A stretch of 64,000 nt of DNA, taken from positions 88,513,489 to 88,577,488 of the forward strand of contig CM036162.1 of NCBI GenBank assembly GCA_020631735.1, given 5' to 3'. Position 1 is the first letter of the stretch. Every line of letters starts with the position of its first letter. Of the stretch, positions 47,701 through 59,180 are shown piece by piece. The stretch is from Saccharum officinarum (Eukaryota; Streptophyta; Magnoliopsida; Poales; Poaceae). The notes below the pieces were generated by a model. It was not told the origin of the DNA and made no database searches. It was given only the letters and a program-made list of their open reading frames with translations. The position numbers were made by a program, and so were the translations under genes.

Positions 47701-50700
47701 GCTGAGCTGCTTCCACCTCATAATTTTATTTCCACTGATGCTTGTCAATCAAGGCACTTGTCTTATAGAACACAAAGTAACGACAAACATTCCAATGGTG
47801 CTGCTGCTGTGAATGCCTCTAAATCTGCAGATAGTGAGTTATCTCAGGAACAGTATTTATTGGTCAGACCATCTTTGGAATTTAATGGAAGTATTTCAGA
47901 TGTGGAAACTCCCTTGGGCCATCCTCCTCTGGGCATGCAAAATGAGATGCTCCAAGCAGACCCAGTATCTGACTCAATCAATTGCTCTTCAGGAAAATTG
48001 GGTGATGATGTTCATGTCAGCAAAGCCTGTGGTGGTTCTGCTGATAACAGAAACAACGAATCTGTGGTTCCAAAAGTTAGCCTGATTAGTTCATCTAGAA
48101 CCAGAGATAAGCAAGTAACAGAAAAGAGTGCTGTCGCTTCATCAGGAAAAAACAATGGAAAACTGCGACAAGGTATTGTGATTGCTCCTTGTCCTTGTAG
48201 ATCATTATCCGTTTCCTTTTTTTTAGCAAATGTCAATATGATATGTTCTTATATAACTTGCAATCTTTCAGGAAAAGAACAAGAGACCCCTCATGCTAAG
48301 GATGATGCGCAAGTAATTGCTGATTCATGCACAGCCGAAAACATTGAGAAAATGAAGTCTCCATGTACGTCAGAATCATGTGACAAGAACAACAAGCACC
48401 AAGAGGATAGAGGGCATGCTCAGAAGAAGTCAGCTGCAGATGGTGTCCAGATTAATGGGAGTATGTCACCCAAAAGAAAACGAATAAAGTGCCAAGACAC
48501 TGTGCTTCCCAATTCTCAAGACACAAATCCATTATCTCCGAATCACCAAGATGGCATTGGCACCCATGTGGTAACTGCAGAAAAAATTTCAGTGGAAACA
48601 CAACCTTCTGGTCGTTACTTCCTAAGAAATTCAGGATTTGATCACTTCATACTTCTCAAGTCCGAGACAAAAAATGATGCAGTGAACCACAGTATGTCAG
48701 TTGCAAGTGATGTTCAACAAAATGAGAATTCTTCTCCCAAGCTAATAGATAGGTTCAGCCTATCTGAGGTTGCTCTCTGTAACTCTTCTAGTGCAAAGGC
48801 TTTATCACCTAATTTTAGTAATGGTATCAGCAGCAGGAATGTAGTTGAAGAAATGGACCTCCAAAACTATCAAGCACAGTTACAAAATATTTTTGATGTT
48901 GCTGCAAGTTCTCCATTGGCTAGCAGCTCTATGGAACTCTGCAGTCAAGAGGTATGTGTTTTCATCAAGTGTTTCAGTTCTCCATTTTGAAATTGTGAAA
49001 ATGCTAATTTAAAAGATTATTCTTCGGATTCTTTTTTCAAGTGCAAGTTTATGGAGTTGGATGATTTCAGTTTTATCTAAGTGCAAATTGGTTCAGTATC
49101 TGATTTTTAAATATATTGTTAGACTTGTTGGTAGGTGAATTTCATTTGTTAGCATTTTTAGGTGGTAGAGTTTTGCAATGTTCATTCTTGGATAGGAGCA
49201 TGTTGAAATCAGCTATCAATGTACTGGTAGAGTTTCAGCTCTAGCCTACCCCAACTTGCTTGGCAGTTGCACAAAAAGGCCGTGTTGTTGTTGCCACTGC
49301 TGCAGTGTTTTCAATGTTCTTTCTGAAACCAAGCTTACTGTTTCCTAATTGTGTTAGTAAATTCCAGAGCATTGACAACTTTTCTTCTTTTGTTGGCAGG
49401 AAGATACTTACTTACAAGGTGAGAGATTAAGTGTTGCTAATTCCAATGTGGAACATCCGCGGATGGCTCCTCAGATGGATGAAATATTGTCTCAGAGTGT
49501 GACACTGAATCCAGCAAATTATTTCAGCACTGAGTCAACAAATATATTCCCGAGTTATGCATTGGATCAACATGGTAAACAGGCATCTGCTCCAGTTGCA
49601 TTGTTTCATGAGAAATTAAGTTATGGCTTTGGCGTGGAAGCTGATAGGAAATTTAGAAGTGAAGATCTAACAGGACATTTGCTATCTGATGATACTACCC
49701 CAAGGCAAAATGATGATGACTCTGTGGAATTTAATGATGCAATGCCACAATTTGAGAGCTTTGATTTTTCTCTTCCATTGGATAGCTCAGCTACTGACGA
49801 AAGGACATTTGGGAGTGTTCATGATTCCAGACAATTTGGTACATTTAATTCTGATACCTCTAATAAATATAAGATGAGCGCAGTAAGTGGCATGCGTCAG
49901 CTATTGGCAACTATGTCAGGGAAAGCTGCAAACTGTTTGTTTAATGATGATGGAAGACAACACAGTGTAAGTATTGATGGCAGAATAACAGATATTTTTG
50001 GTTCAAGTGGATTGGGACATAAGGGTTCTTTCATTACTTCTGATGTTGTAGCATCATGTTCCTCAAATGCTGCCAACAAACAGGATAATGGTGAAAATCC
50101 ATTGACCCCTTATGCTGAAAAGTATTGCTTGGGGAAACTTTCAGAAAAAAATAGATCTGTTTCAGAGCATATGGGTTCAATTCCTGAGCTTTTATGCTTC
50201 CGAATTGATGAAGACAGTGACATTGCAGAAGAAAATGATTACCGAGAGATATTACCTGGATCTGTAGGCAACCAGGGCCAATCTGGAAGAAAAGCACTTC
50301 AGGATATCACTGGACTATGTCAAAGCATTGGGGATCCTGCCTCTTATTCGGTAGGTATTATTATGGATACAGGTGACACAGACATGACTGTAGGAACTTG
50401 CAGCAGCGAACTCAATCATCATCCAGATCTCAGGAATGATGGTGATAACAAGAAGCCTAAAGAAAGTTGTGCTTCTTTATTAAAAAAAGGAGGGAAAATG
50501 TCTCATTCCTTCCATAACAGATTAAGCAAGAGAGAAACAAGACAGAGTGAAGCAAATCCTGGCAAGCGCTCTAAGCCTAGCAATATTGTTGCTAATGTGG
50601 CATCTTTTATACCTCTTGTAAAGCCAAAGGTGCAACCTGCATGTGGTAAGTCTCATTTGTTACTTCCACTATTTCATCTCGAACATACAGTGCATATTAG

Positions 50701-52535
50701 GAATTGGAGGAATCAATCTTCACAAGTTTTGACCAATAATTACTCAAAATTTGAACATGTTTAGTCTACAAGAATTGCACCACTAGATTCCTACTTGGAA
50801 TATCATTAATACTGATATTGATTTTGTATCAATTGGTAATATACTCTATTAGAGATTAATGGTCAAAGTGTAGTATGGTTGACTTTCTCCAAACATAATA
50901 CACCCTATATTTGGGATAGAGGGAGTATTAATATAAGTAAATTATGCTAAATCTAGTTGGCAACTGATCCTTGAGTTAAAAATATTTGTTGAGTGGTGCT
51001 CACAGAAGGTCTCTACAAATGGGGTTTCTGTCTTGTAGTGAAAAAAGATGTCAGAGTGAAGGCACTTGAGGCAGCTGAAGCTGCAAAACGTCTTGAAGAA
51101 AAGAAACGAAATGAACGTGAAATGCGCAAAGCAGCAGCAAAATTAGAGCGTGAAAAACTGAAGCAAGAGAAAGAACTAAAGCAAAAACAGGAAGAGGAAC
51201 AGAAGAAGAAAAGAGATGCTGATGTGGCAACAAGGAAGAGGCAGAGGGATGAGGAGGAAAGGAGGGAAAAGGAGAGAAAAAAGAAATGCATTGAAGAAGC
51301 TCGAAAACAACAGACGCGACCTATGGAAAGAAAGCATTCCAACAATGACAAAGAAGCTCATCCAGAAGCTCATGTGAGTAGAAGCTATATTGTTTATGTC
51401 TACCAAATGTTCCTTAATATGATATATATTTGTCACTAAGCATTTAAGTCGTTGCAGGATAATAAGGAGCAGCAGAAGAATTTGGCTCAAGCGGTGAAAG
51501 TCCCAGTAAAATTTGATGAAATCACAAGTCTTGGAGGAAAGACCACTAACAGTAACAATGAAATGGTTGTGATAACCGATGAGAGGCCTGCAATTTTTGG
51601 ATCTCATTGTCAGGAAAATATCCCAAACAGTATTGAGGAGGTATGTTCTAGTCTTCACTTAGCTTTATCTTAGAAAGAACCTTGCGAGATCTTAAGTCTT
51701 AGAAAGTGCTGGGATACATAGACGGCAGATTATTTTTTGATGGGGAAAATGATGGAGATTCTCCAATTGGGCTACTTTGATTTCATTTGGTAGTGTTATT
51801 TCACTTCAGTGTCAGCAAAGGTTCTAATTGCGAATTCTCTGCTCTGTGGTTTGTTGAACTTTTGTAGTCATACATAATGACTCCATATAAAGATTCTGAT
51901 GATGAGGATGAGGATTTTGAACATAAAGAAAAATCAAGGCGAAGAAGGAAATTGGTTCCTTCATGGGCTCGGTATGTGTCTACCTTACAGTTCCAGAATC
52001 TCTTAATAACATAGCTGCTGTTCTTTACATGATGTTGATGTGATGCCTGATGCGGTATGGCAAAGCTCAGGAGCCACAACAGAGCTTCCTTTGTACTACG
52101 TACCATCTTTGCTGTTGAGCCCAGCGTGAGCGGGGGTCATAGGATGACTTTATTTGCATAATTGATAATTGACGAATTGATTCTCCTAGCTTTAATAATG
52201 ATTATCGGATGCAACAAAGAAACTCAAGGCCTCTAAGTCATGCCCGTTTCTCATTTTATTAATTGATTTTCCCTCATTTTACCTTGAGAGGTTGCTAATG
52301 ACACGGTCTCTTCTCTGATTTGCAGGGGAGAAAACTTGGAAAACATCTTATTATCCAATTATGTTTTGGACGCTAGAAAAATCTTTGCACGAAAATGCTC
52401 GTCTAATCTCTCTGAAAGTAATCCCCCATCCATCACTGTCCTTGTGAATTAAATTTATCCTGGTAGCTGCAAACGCTTACTTTCTTGTTCTTTGCAGCTT
52501 GTCCTGTCCACATACCACAGCGTGGTCTCAGATGA
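44730..52535 (+). CDS. INCENP: Inner centromere protein (INCENP-like; plant WYRD type)
   Basis: Nine exons (44730-44889, 46256-48172, 48272-48951, 49400-50645, 51039-51373, 51458-51640, 51868-51971, 52326-52417, 52498-52535) total 4755 bp, encoding 1584 residues. INCENP scaffolds the chromosomal passenger complex and activates Aurora kinase at centromeres and the phragmoplast. The short N-terminus MEHLFMQALESKDRVAAQ, a very long Ser/Asn-rich disordered middle, a charged single-helix/coiled coil at ~1335-1440 (KALEAAEAAKRLEEKKRNER...) and a C-terminal IN-box at ~1508-1575 (SYIMTPYKDSDDEDEDFEH, RRKLVPSWARGENLENILLS) define it. The KLVPSWARGENL segment is the Aurora-binding part. The 99-bp intron 48173-48271 is open in frame. 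Intron 1 holds two SINEs and a minute LINE insertion. Divergent with FAR. Confidence 0.9.
45334..45619 (+). mobile_element. tRNA-derived SINE in INCENP intron 1
   Basis: The element starts GCCAAAGGTCCTCTAGCC and ends in T8. It has Pol III box A (TAGCCGAACTGGTTAGAG) and box B (GGTCCTGAGTTCGATCCC). It is flanked by AGGATGATGTTACTT at 45319-45333 and 45620-45634, a perfect 15-bp target duplication. Confidence 0.93.
45730..45898 (+). mobile_element. Au-type SINE in INCENP intron 1
   Basis: Starts GAAGGGCAGGCCTGGTGCAG with box A-like sequence and box B GGTCCTGGGTTCGAAGC, and ends CTGGGTCTGCCCTTTTT as in the Au SINE family. Both flanks read TATGGTCTGTTGTTGCTA, an 18-base duplication. Confidence 0.92.
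46120..46162 (+). mobile_element. 43-bp LINE 3'-end insertion
   Basis: GGGACAAAAGGCTATG plus (TTG)n is exactly the LINE 3' terminus seen at ~512-527. It is flanked by TATGCTGTGAATGTTGTTT at 46101-46119 and 46163-46181, a perfect 19-bp target duplication. It is a retrotransposition product with almost total 5' truncation. Confidence 0.92.
49239..49293 (+). mobile_element. LINE 3'-terminus fragment in INCENP intron 3
   Basis: CTCTAGCCTACCCCAACTTG followed by GCACAAAAAGGCCGTG and (TTG)n is a diverged copy of the same LINE end. No clear target duplication. Confidence 0.7.
50842..50933. mobile_element. Stowaway-like MITE remnant in INCENP intron 4
   Basis: The right end GGGATAGAGGGAGTA is a Stowaway terminus (inverse of TACTCCCTCTATCCC). 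The left end is degraded. Confidence 0.5.
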
Positions 52536-52821
52536 GTTTCTTTCTTAGTTCAAAAATGGGTCCCAGATGAGCTTCCATTTACTGAACTATTGGTGTATGC
52601 TGCTGCTGCCTTTCAGGAGGCATTGTCATTTGTCATTTGGCTTCTGTCAGCAGTGTGTGTATAAGCTGGTTTCACTAGTTTCACATATCAACATTCTTGT
52701 ACCATTAGGCACTGCGGCAACGATCGTTGTTGTACATAGTTTCGACTAGTTCACGAAGGCTTTTGCTTCGTCGTACTATTCTCTGTGCAAGGAGATAGCC
52801 TGTTGGTCGACAAGGGTAGTG

Positions 52822-53018
52822 ATCTTGTCCGGGCACTGTGCTCAAAGGAGCAGCATGGCTGTTAATCTACTTTTATGTACATTATGTAATGCCATGAATT
52901 AACTTGTACTACACATGAAATTGATAGTTGTTGACTATTTTTGACGCAAAGAAATGACGTCTTGGAATGTTAAAACGATTTGGATCAAGGATGCAAAGCT
53001 TTGTTACTGAATAACTAG
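52822..53018 (+). repeat. Duplicated INCENP 3'-flank, copy 1
   Basis: Contains AAAGGAGCAGCATGGCTGTT, ACATTATGTAATGCCATGAA and CGATTTGGATCAAGGATGCA, all repeated in the same order at 53886-54084. Confidence 0.9.
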
Positions 53019-53020
53019 TA

Positions 53021-53890
53021 AGAGTATCTCCGGCAGTTTTTCAATACAACTCCCCCAATAATATGGTATTGGGGTAGCCTAATATCACTTTTTAGATTTA
53101 TTAGAAGAGTTGATGTAGCAGTACCTCAATATATCTCCTCCAATACCCATATAAAACGTGGATCTTGCAGGAGTGTAAGAGAAAATATGGCTGAGAAGTG
53201 GTAGTTGGAATGGTCCCTATGGTATTGGGAGAGTTGTATCTTAAGATGGCAACGGGTACGTACCCGACGGGTAGTGTCCACCCGTACCCGTACCCGTAAA
53301 ATTTTACCCGTCGGGTTACCTGTACCCGCATGCAGGTAAAAATATAGTTCCATACCCGTACCCGCCGGGTAATTCTCACCCGACGGGTAACTCGTACCCG
53401 ATAGCATACCCGAAAATTACCTAAAAATATTAAATAGTCACATGCAAAAATAAATCATTCTAAGCTTCCAACAAGTTACAAACATACTAACAAACATTAT
53501 TAGCATCATTACAACAAAGACAATCTACTAGAAATATAGTTGATGTCTCAATGGGCCAAATTCATGACTTATATGCGCTAAAATAACTGAGGTTGGCTAG
53601 TTATTTTTGCGGGTATGTCTTACCCGCGGGTATGCAGGTATGGGTAGTATACACCCGCACCTGTACCCGCCATACCCGATGGGTATAGGATTTTGTCCAA
53701 TAACGTACCCACGGGTAGAAAATTCATCTCATACCCGCCTCTTTATCGGGTAATACCCGTCGGGTACTCGGGTTTCGGATACCCGTTGCCGTCTCTAGTT
53801 GTATCTCCTCCTTTTTTTGAGGAGAGATGATAAAAATATTGGTGGCCACCGAAAAAGGGAGATGTATTGGGGAACTGTTGAAGATGCTCT
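53021..53890. mobile_element. MITE with ~27-bp TIRs, carrying a nested hAT
   Basis: Left end AGAGTATCTCCGGCAGTTTT and right end (inverse) AGAGCATCTTCAACAGTTCC are inverted repeats that both continue to CAATAC. Without the nested 557-bp hAT and its duplicated 8 bp, the element is about 305 bp. Confidence 0.85.
53241..53797 (+). mobile_element. hAT element rich in GGGTACCCG, copy A (nested)
   Basis: Starts TTAAGATGGCAACGGGTACG and ends CCCGTTGCCGTCTCTA, flanked by GTTGTATC on both sides (53233-53240 and 53798-53805), a perfect 8-bp duplication. Subterminal regions have many TACCCG/CGGGTA repeats; the AT-rich middle is shared with 57458-58020. Confidence 0.93.
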
Positions 53891-54084
53891 TGTCTGAGGA
53901 CTGTGCTTAAAGGAGCAGCATGGCTGTTAAGCTACTTTTGTGTTTTGTGTACATTATGTAATGCCATGAAGTAACTTGTACACATGAAAATGATAAATAT
54001 CGGCTATTCTTAACGCAAAGTAATGACACCTTGGATTGTTCAAACGATTTGGATCAAGGATGCAAAGCTTTCTTACTGAATAAC
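53886..54084 (+). repeat. Duplicated INCENP 3'-flank, copy 2
   Basis: Direct copy of 52822-53018 with scattered changes, separated from it by the MITE/hAT nest. Confidence 0.9.
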
Positions 54085-54137
54085 GTGGCTGGATATTCTC
54101 TAAGGAAAAGGAACGCGGATACCGAGCGATCATCGCT

Positions 54138-54234
54138 CTGTTCGCTTGAACTTATCAGCTCAACTACAGTGTTTTTCTCTTGCAACAAAACAGCATCAGC
54201 CGGCTTATTAGCCACAAAAACCATCAGCCGAACA
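54138..54234. mobile_element. Short MITE, CTGTTCGCTTG...CAGCCGAACAG
   Basis: 97-bp element with imperfect inverted ends CTGTTCGCTTGAACTTATCAG and GGCTTATTAGCC..ATCAGCCGAACAG, a common small grass hAT-type MITE. Confidence 0.65.
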
Positions 54235-55930
54235 GCCCGCATATGCCATGAGAATGTTGCGGTAGAAAAAATGCACAGTATTTCCCCATAAGTTAATTAT
54301 GTACGTGTGGTGTTCGTGCGGCCTGGGCTGGGACTGGGAACGCAAGACATCTGGTGTGCGGCGACGAGGCAATCCCGGGGTCCCGGCCATGTCTTCCCGT
54401 GCAAAACGAAGACGATCCACAGGAAGACGAGGCCTAGTGACGGCTGAGTCCAGGTCGCGGCGCGTTCGGTAGGCCTGTTCCACGACCGCATTTTGGCGAG
54501 CGGGTCGACGACGACGAAGCCTTTGAGGATGGCAGGGCTTGGCCCGACGGGCGTCGGCGTTCGTCAGTCGTCACAACGATCGCCGTGGCGTGCCGCGCCA
54601 CGCACTCAACGCCTGAACAGGTGGGAGTAGGTGTCCCTGCCCCTCGCCGTGTGCGCCGCTCCTCACTGGCCCCGCGGAGCTTGACTGCTTGTCTTGATCA
54701 TCCCTCGCCCCGCCGGCGCCCGTGCCGCAGGTCCACCTGCACCCAGCACCCGCAAGTATTGCACATGCACATGAAACAGCCACATAACCCACGAGAAGAA
54801 GTAGTTGCATGCATGGCCACTGAGACTGAGAGATGGTGGTTGGGTGGCCTGTCGGCGATGACAGTGAGAGCAGAGAGCACACGGCCCTCGCAGAAGCGAG
54901 GCTTCTCCTCGCTGGTGCTGGGTTGTGCTCTCTCTCTTCTGTCATCACTCCCGAGGTCCACTCAACCGCTCTCCATGCCAGCCCGGGCCGCCGGCGTCCG
55001 GCCTCTCCCTTGCCACGGACCCTGCACCGAGAAAACCAAGCAGTTAGAGATACGCCACCATCGGCCTCGGCGAAGCGAATAAGCCATCCATCTGCCACGC
55101 CACGCCATCGTGCATGCGATGGGAGGGAGCACCAGCAGAGACGGCCACGCCCGATCATCAGAAAAGCGTGGGTGGAGTTGCTTATCTTCGCCGGGAGGGA
55201 GAGAGGCAGCGTGATGGACGACAAGACTCCAATGCATGCTCGCCTGTCGCTGGCTTGTGCGCGCGCGAGGGCGTGTGTGAGTGTCCGAGTGAGCTAGCAG
55301 TGAGGCGTGGCAGCGAAACGTCCGCGGCTCAAATAAGCCAAACGCGCCGGGTGAGGCACGGCCGGGGGCTCGCTGCCTCTGCTGCTGCTGCTGCTGCTGC
55401 TGCCTAGCAGAGCGTGGGAAGCGTGTCCACTCGGGGCGCGCCGACCCGAAACGGCGCCGAGAACGTGGCCTGAGGCAGCGGCCATATCCGGCAGAGAGCG
55501 ACGGGGGAGAGAGAGAGAGAGAGAGAGAGAGTACCGCGCGTTAAGTCCGGCTGTTGTAAATTCAGTTGTTGTGGGGTCCGCGCTCGCGGCCGCGAATTAA
55601 TCCGCCGCGACGCGCGCTGGCCTGCACGCTGCAGCCGCTGCGGAAACGCTCGTGCACGTCGCGCTCGCGGCGCAGCAGCTGGACTAGCGTGCACGCAGCA
55701 GTAGGGTGAGGGAAGGTGCTGTAACTGCAGCACCAGTTGATGCATTGAGCAACAGCCGCACCGCATGTAGGATTGGATAGGAACCGTTGCGAGTGAGACA
55801 TTATTTTTGTTTTTGTTTTGGTGCATAGATTGTGAAACACTGCCGAAAATCGTTCCTGACAACCAGAGTTGCAGCGCAATATATGTTGTTTCACGGCAAA
55901 AATTAAAAAGAATTGCATGGATAATCAAGT
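54235..55930. other. GC-rich region without a recognised gene; two microsatellites
   Basis: Long open frames exist on both strands (for example 55224-54571, minus), but their translations are low-complexity and match nothing I know; high GC explains the openness. A (CTG)8 run lies at 55379-55403 and a (GA)12 run at 55507-55531. Confidence 0.5.
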
Positions 55931-58120
55931 TCAACTACAGGCTTGCTTAGACAATTCAGATCTCGACATGCATGTCGCGAAGTCTCTATCCCAAATCTTC
56001 ATCGACGATCGATCAGTCGCTGACGTTGCCGTCCTTGACGCCATCACGGCGGTAACCATTTGCCCCGTCCGTAATCTCCCGGAGCACCAGCCGCAGGCAC
56101 CGCCTGTAGAGGTGGCGTTTATCTGGACCAGCTCCACGGACGTCGCCTTGTTGTCCACCTCCGACGCGCGCAGCATCAGGTCCATCTCCACCAGTTCGCC
56201 GGCCTGGCCACGCGCCACGGCGCCGTCGTGGACCCTGAACCGCTCGAGGCCGCCACTGGCCAGCTCACCGGGCAGCCTAGTCTTGACCACTAGCACGCCG
56301 CTGGCCCAGAATGTGTTGGCGAGGACCAGCCAGCCCGCGGGTCAGGTCCCACACCCTCGCCTCGCCCGTCCTCGGAGCACGACACCAGGTTCTTGCACCC
56401 GTTGGCCACGGCCACTGCCACGAGCTCCGCGGCGTTGGTGCTGCTGTCGCTTGCGTGTGAAGTCGTGGCCGCCACGGTGCTCGGGCCTGCGGAGTTGAGG
56501 GACGCGGCCGTCTGAGCCGCTGGCGTAGAGGTTGGAGCTTGTGGTCTAGCGCCAGGGACAACGCGTTGCACGGGAGCGTGAGGGTCCGGAGGCGGGCGCT
56601 GTCCGCCAGCCTCCAGACCAGACCTTGCACGTGCCGTCGGCGGGGGCCGATGCGACGACGGCGTTGCAACCTCCGTGCCCGCACGCGATGCAGATCACGG
56701 GCGCGACGTGCTCGGCGACGCGGTAGATGGCGAGGTCGCGTGCCCAGGCGCCGTTCGTCCAGGACGCGAATGAGTGCGAACACGGCCATCCCGACGTCGA
56801 GGTCTGGAGACTTGTTTGCTGCGGGTAAGTTTCTCGTTCACGGGGAGAAAAGTGACAAGCGAAGTAGCAAGTTAGCAACAGACCATGCGGAGGACTAAGG
56901 AATTAGCACCACAAGAAAGTCCCGCTAGGAAAGATGCTCTGATTCTATGTGAAAATGGTTGTACAAGTTGTCTAGGACTTGTTACATATTATATAGCACA
57001 GGACAGTCTCTGAGGTGACTTGTACATAAAGTAAGAATTACAATAAAATAATATATAAAATATGATCTATCAATAAACTTAACCTACAAGCTATGAAATG
57101 GGCTCCATGTTAGAAGAAAATCAATCAACATATGAAGAAACATATCATCTAACAGTCGCCATGTCTTTGAGCATGAGGTAGCAGACGGTGCCGCCGCTGT
57201 GGGCGCGGAAGGAGCGGCCCAAGGCGCTGGAGGGGAGCGCGAGGGCGTGCACGCACCCAGACACACACCCGCCCAAGAAGTGGGTGCTTTAGGGCGCTGC
57301 CACGCGCGACTGACTCGAGGACGGACAGCTCGCGCGGGCGCCAACGACTACCACTGGAGCAGCCGGGTCGAACGGGAGCCCGTGGCTAGGCAGACTTGGG
57401 AAGCTGCAACGAACGTGGTGCCGGCGCTGACAGCCATGGTGAAGCCGTTCCGCGGCGTATTGGCGGCAACAGGTACCCGAAACCCGAGTACCCGACGGGT
57501 ATTACCCGATAAAGAGGCGGGTATGGAATGAATTTTCTACCCGTGGGTACGTTATTGGGCAAAATCCTATACCCATCGGGTATGGTGGGTACGGGTGTGG
57601 ATGTATACTATCCATACCCGCATACCCGTGGGTAAGACATACCCGCAAAAATAACTAGCCAACCTTAGTTATTTTAGCGCATATAAGTCATGAATTTGGC
57701 CCATTGAGACATCCACTATATTTCTAGTAGATTGCATTTGTTGTAATAATGCTAATAATGTTTGTTAGCGTGTTTGTAACTTGTTGGAAGCTTAGAATGA
57801 TTTATTTTTGCATGTGACTATTTGATATTTTTAGGTAATTTTCGGGTATGCTATCGGGTATGGATTACCCGTCGGGTGAGAATTACCCGGCGGGTACGGG
57901 TATGGAACTATTTTTTTACCCGCATGCGGGTACGGGTAACCCGACGGGTAAAATTTTGCGGGTGCGGGTACGGATACGGGTGGGCACTACCCGTCGGGTA
58001 CGTACCCGTTGCCATCTCTAGCCACGACATCACCCGTCAGCGCGACGTAAGCGGTGATCAGCTGGCTTTGTGAGGCCGCCAGGATGAGGTCGTCACCGCC
58101 CCGCTGCGAGGAGAAGCCAT
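55931..58120 (-). pseudogene. WD40-repeat protein pseudogene (RID3-like)
   Basis: From right to left on the minus strand readable pieces appear in the order of a WD40 protein: DDLILAASQSQLITAYVALTGD (58100-58025), AVSAGTTFVAASQVCLATGS (~57430-57370), HALALPSSALGRSFRAHSGG (~57250-57190), ARDLAIYRVAEHVAPVICIA and ADGTCKVWS (56740-56610), LVAVAVANGCKNLVSCSEDG (~56420-56360), then LPGELASGGLERFRVHDGAV to 55931. The pattern resembles plant ROOT INITIATION DEFECTIVE 3-like proteins. Lesions: a TAG after LLQW (~57348), several frameshifts (56.3-56.6 kb and 57.3 kb), a ~330-bp AT-rich insertion at ~56840-57165, and a hAT copy at 57458. It is broken beyond function. Family assignment is moderate. Confidence 0.7.
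57458..58020 (-). mobile_element. hAT element rich in GGGTACCCG, copy B
   Basis: Inverted copy of 53241-53797. It ends TACGTACCCGTTGCCATCTCTA, and its left end is diverged (TATTGGCGGCAACAGGTACC). No matching 8-bp duplication is visible. It interrupts the WD40 pseudogene between LTGDVVA and the following strand. Confidence 0.85.
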
Positions 58121-58136
58121 GGCTACTGCGCTCCTT

Positions 58137-58827
58137 AGAGCATCTTCAAGAGATTAGGTCTGTAAATGTAAATATGGCTATTATTAGCACAAAAAAAAAC
58201 GTCTCCAACAGGCTCTCCATCTTATTATCTAAATATAGCCACGAACTATTCCATGTTTTTCGCTCGGTATACAAAGCGAGCGGGACTCGCTCGCCAAGTC
58301 CGTGTGAATCGTGGCAGTTAGGATACATCATAACATGCGCGTTTCGAACGGCTTGATGGGCAACTAGCTGCATGCGAGGCGCTGGATGTGCGGGGCGCAT
58401 GAGTCGTCTTTACCTCTGGCCGAGCTATGGCACGCCATGGCCGGGTCCCTTAGACTGGCGCAAGCATGCGGCCGACCGGCCGCGTGAGAGGCAGGATGCG
58501 AGGGCTAGCGGCGCGGGTGGCACACATACCTACACCCTTGCCTGCTCGTGCCTACTACGCCCGCCGCTGTTGCTGCTCGCGCCGCTTGCCACAGCCAACC
58601 ACCGTGCGCGCTCGTGGTCGCTAGCAGCACTAGCTTCGTGGCGACCAACGTCACTCGCCTCATCTTCAAGCGAGACCACTGGACTTTGCACCGTGCCAGG
58701 CTGGTTGAATGGATGGTAGAAGATAGAGAGGCGGCTGTGGTGCTCTACTATTTGGAGGGTTATTTTTATTTAAAAAGCCTCTAAATCTTGTTTTTTAGAG
58801 ATTCATTTTACTTGGAATGCCCTTACA
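58137..58827. mobile_element. Possible MITE/Pack-type element with GC-rich interior
   Basis: The left end AGAGCATCTTCAAGAGATTAGG resembles the 53021 MITE terminus, and ~58810 reads ACTTGGAATGCCCTTA, a weak inverse match. The interior 58360-58720 is far more GC-rich than the ends and could be captured gene sequence. Borders and class are tentative. Confidence 0.35.
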
Positions 58828-58852
58828 CAGTGGTTTTCGGCAACAATCAGTA

Positions 58853-58954
58853 CTCCCTCCGTCCACGAATAAGTAACCTTTAGCTAAAGGGTTGCGGCCG
58901 TCCACGAATAAATAAGTAACCCTTTAGCTAAAGGGTTGCGGGCAAAGGAGGGAG
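58853..58954. mobile_element. Stowaway MITE with duplicated hairpin
   Basis: CTCCCTCCGTCCACGAATAAG ... GGCAAAGGAGGGAG between TA dinucleotides (58851 and 58955). The internal ACC(C)TTTAGCTAAAGGGTTGCG hairpin is present twice. Confidence 0.85.
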
Positions 58955-59180
58955 TAATAATTAACGAAATGTCAATTTATTGATTGATGGGCTTATACAA
59001 CAGGCCTCAAAGCACTCGCATATGGGCCTCCACGGAGAGAAAGCCGGCCTAATTTTAAACCTCGCATTATCTCGTCGCTGCATTTCTGTCGTCACCACCA
59101 CGCTCTCCTTTCTTTAACCCTCGTCGGCTCGTTGCTTCCTCCCTACACCCCAGCCGCGGCAACGCCCCAAATCCCAGCAA

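Noticed and set aside
54571..55224. 217-codon minus-strand open frame
   Set aside because: It lies in GC-rich sequence where several frames are open at once, has no recognisable domain, and its composition looks like translated non-coding DNA.
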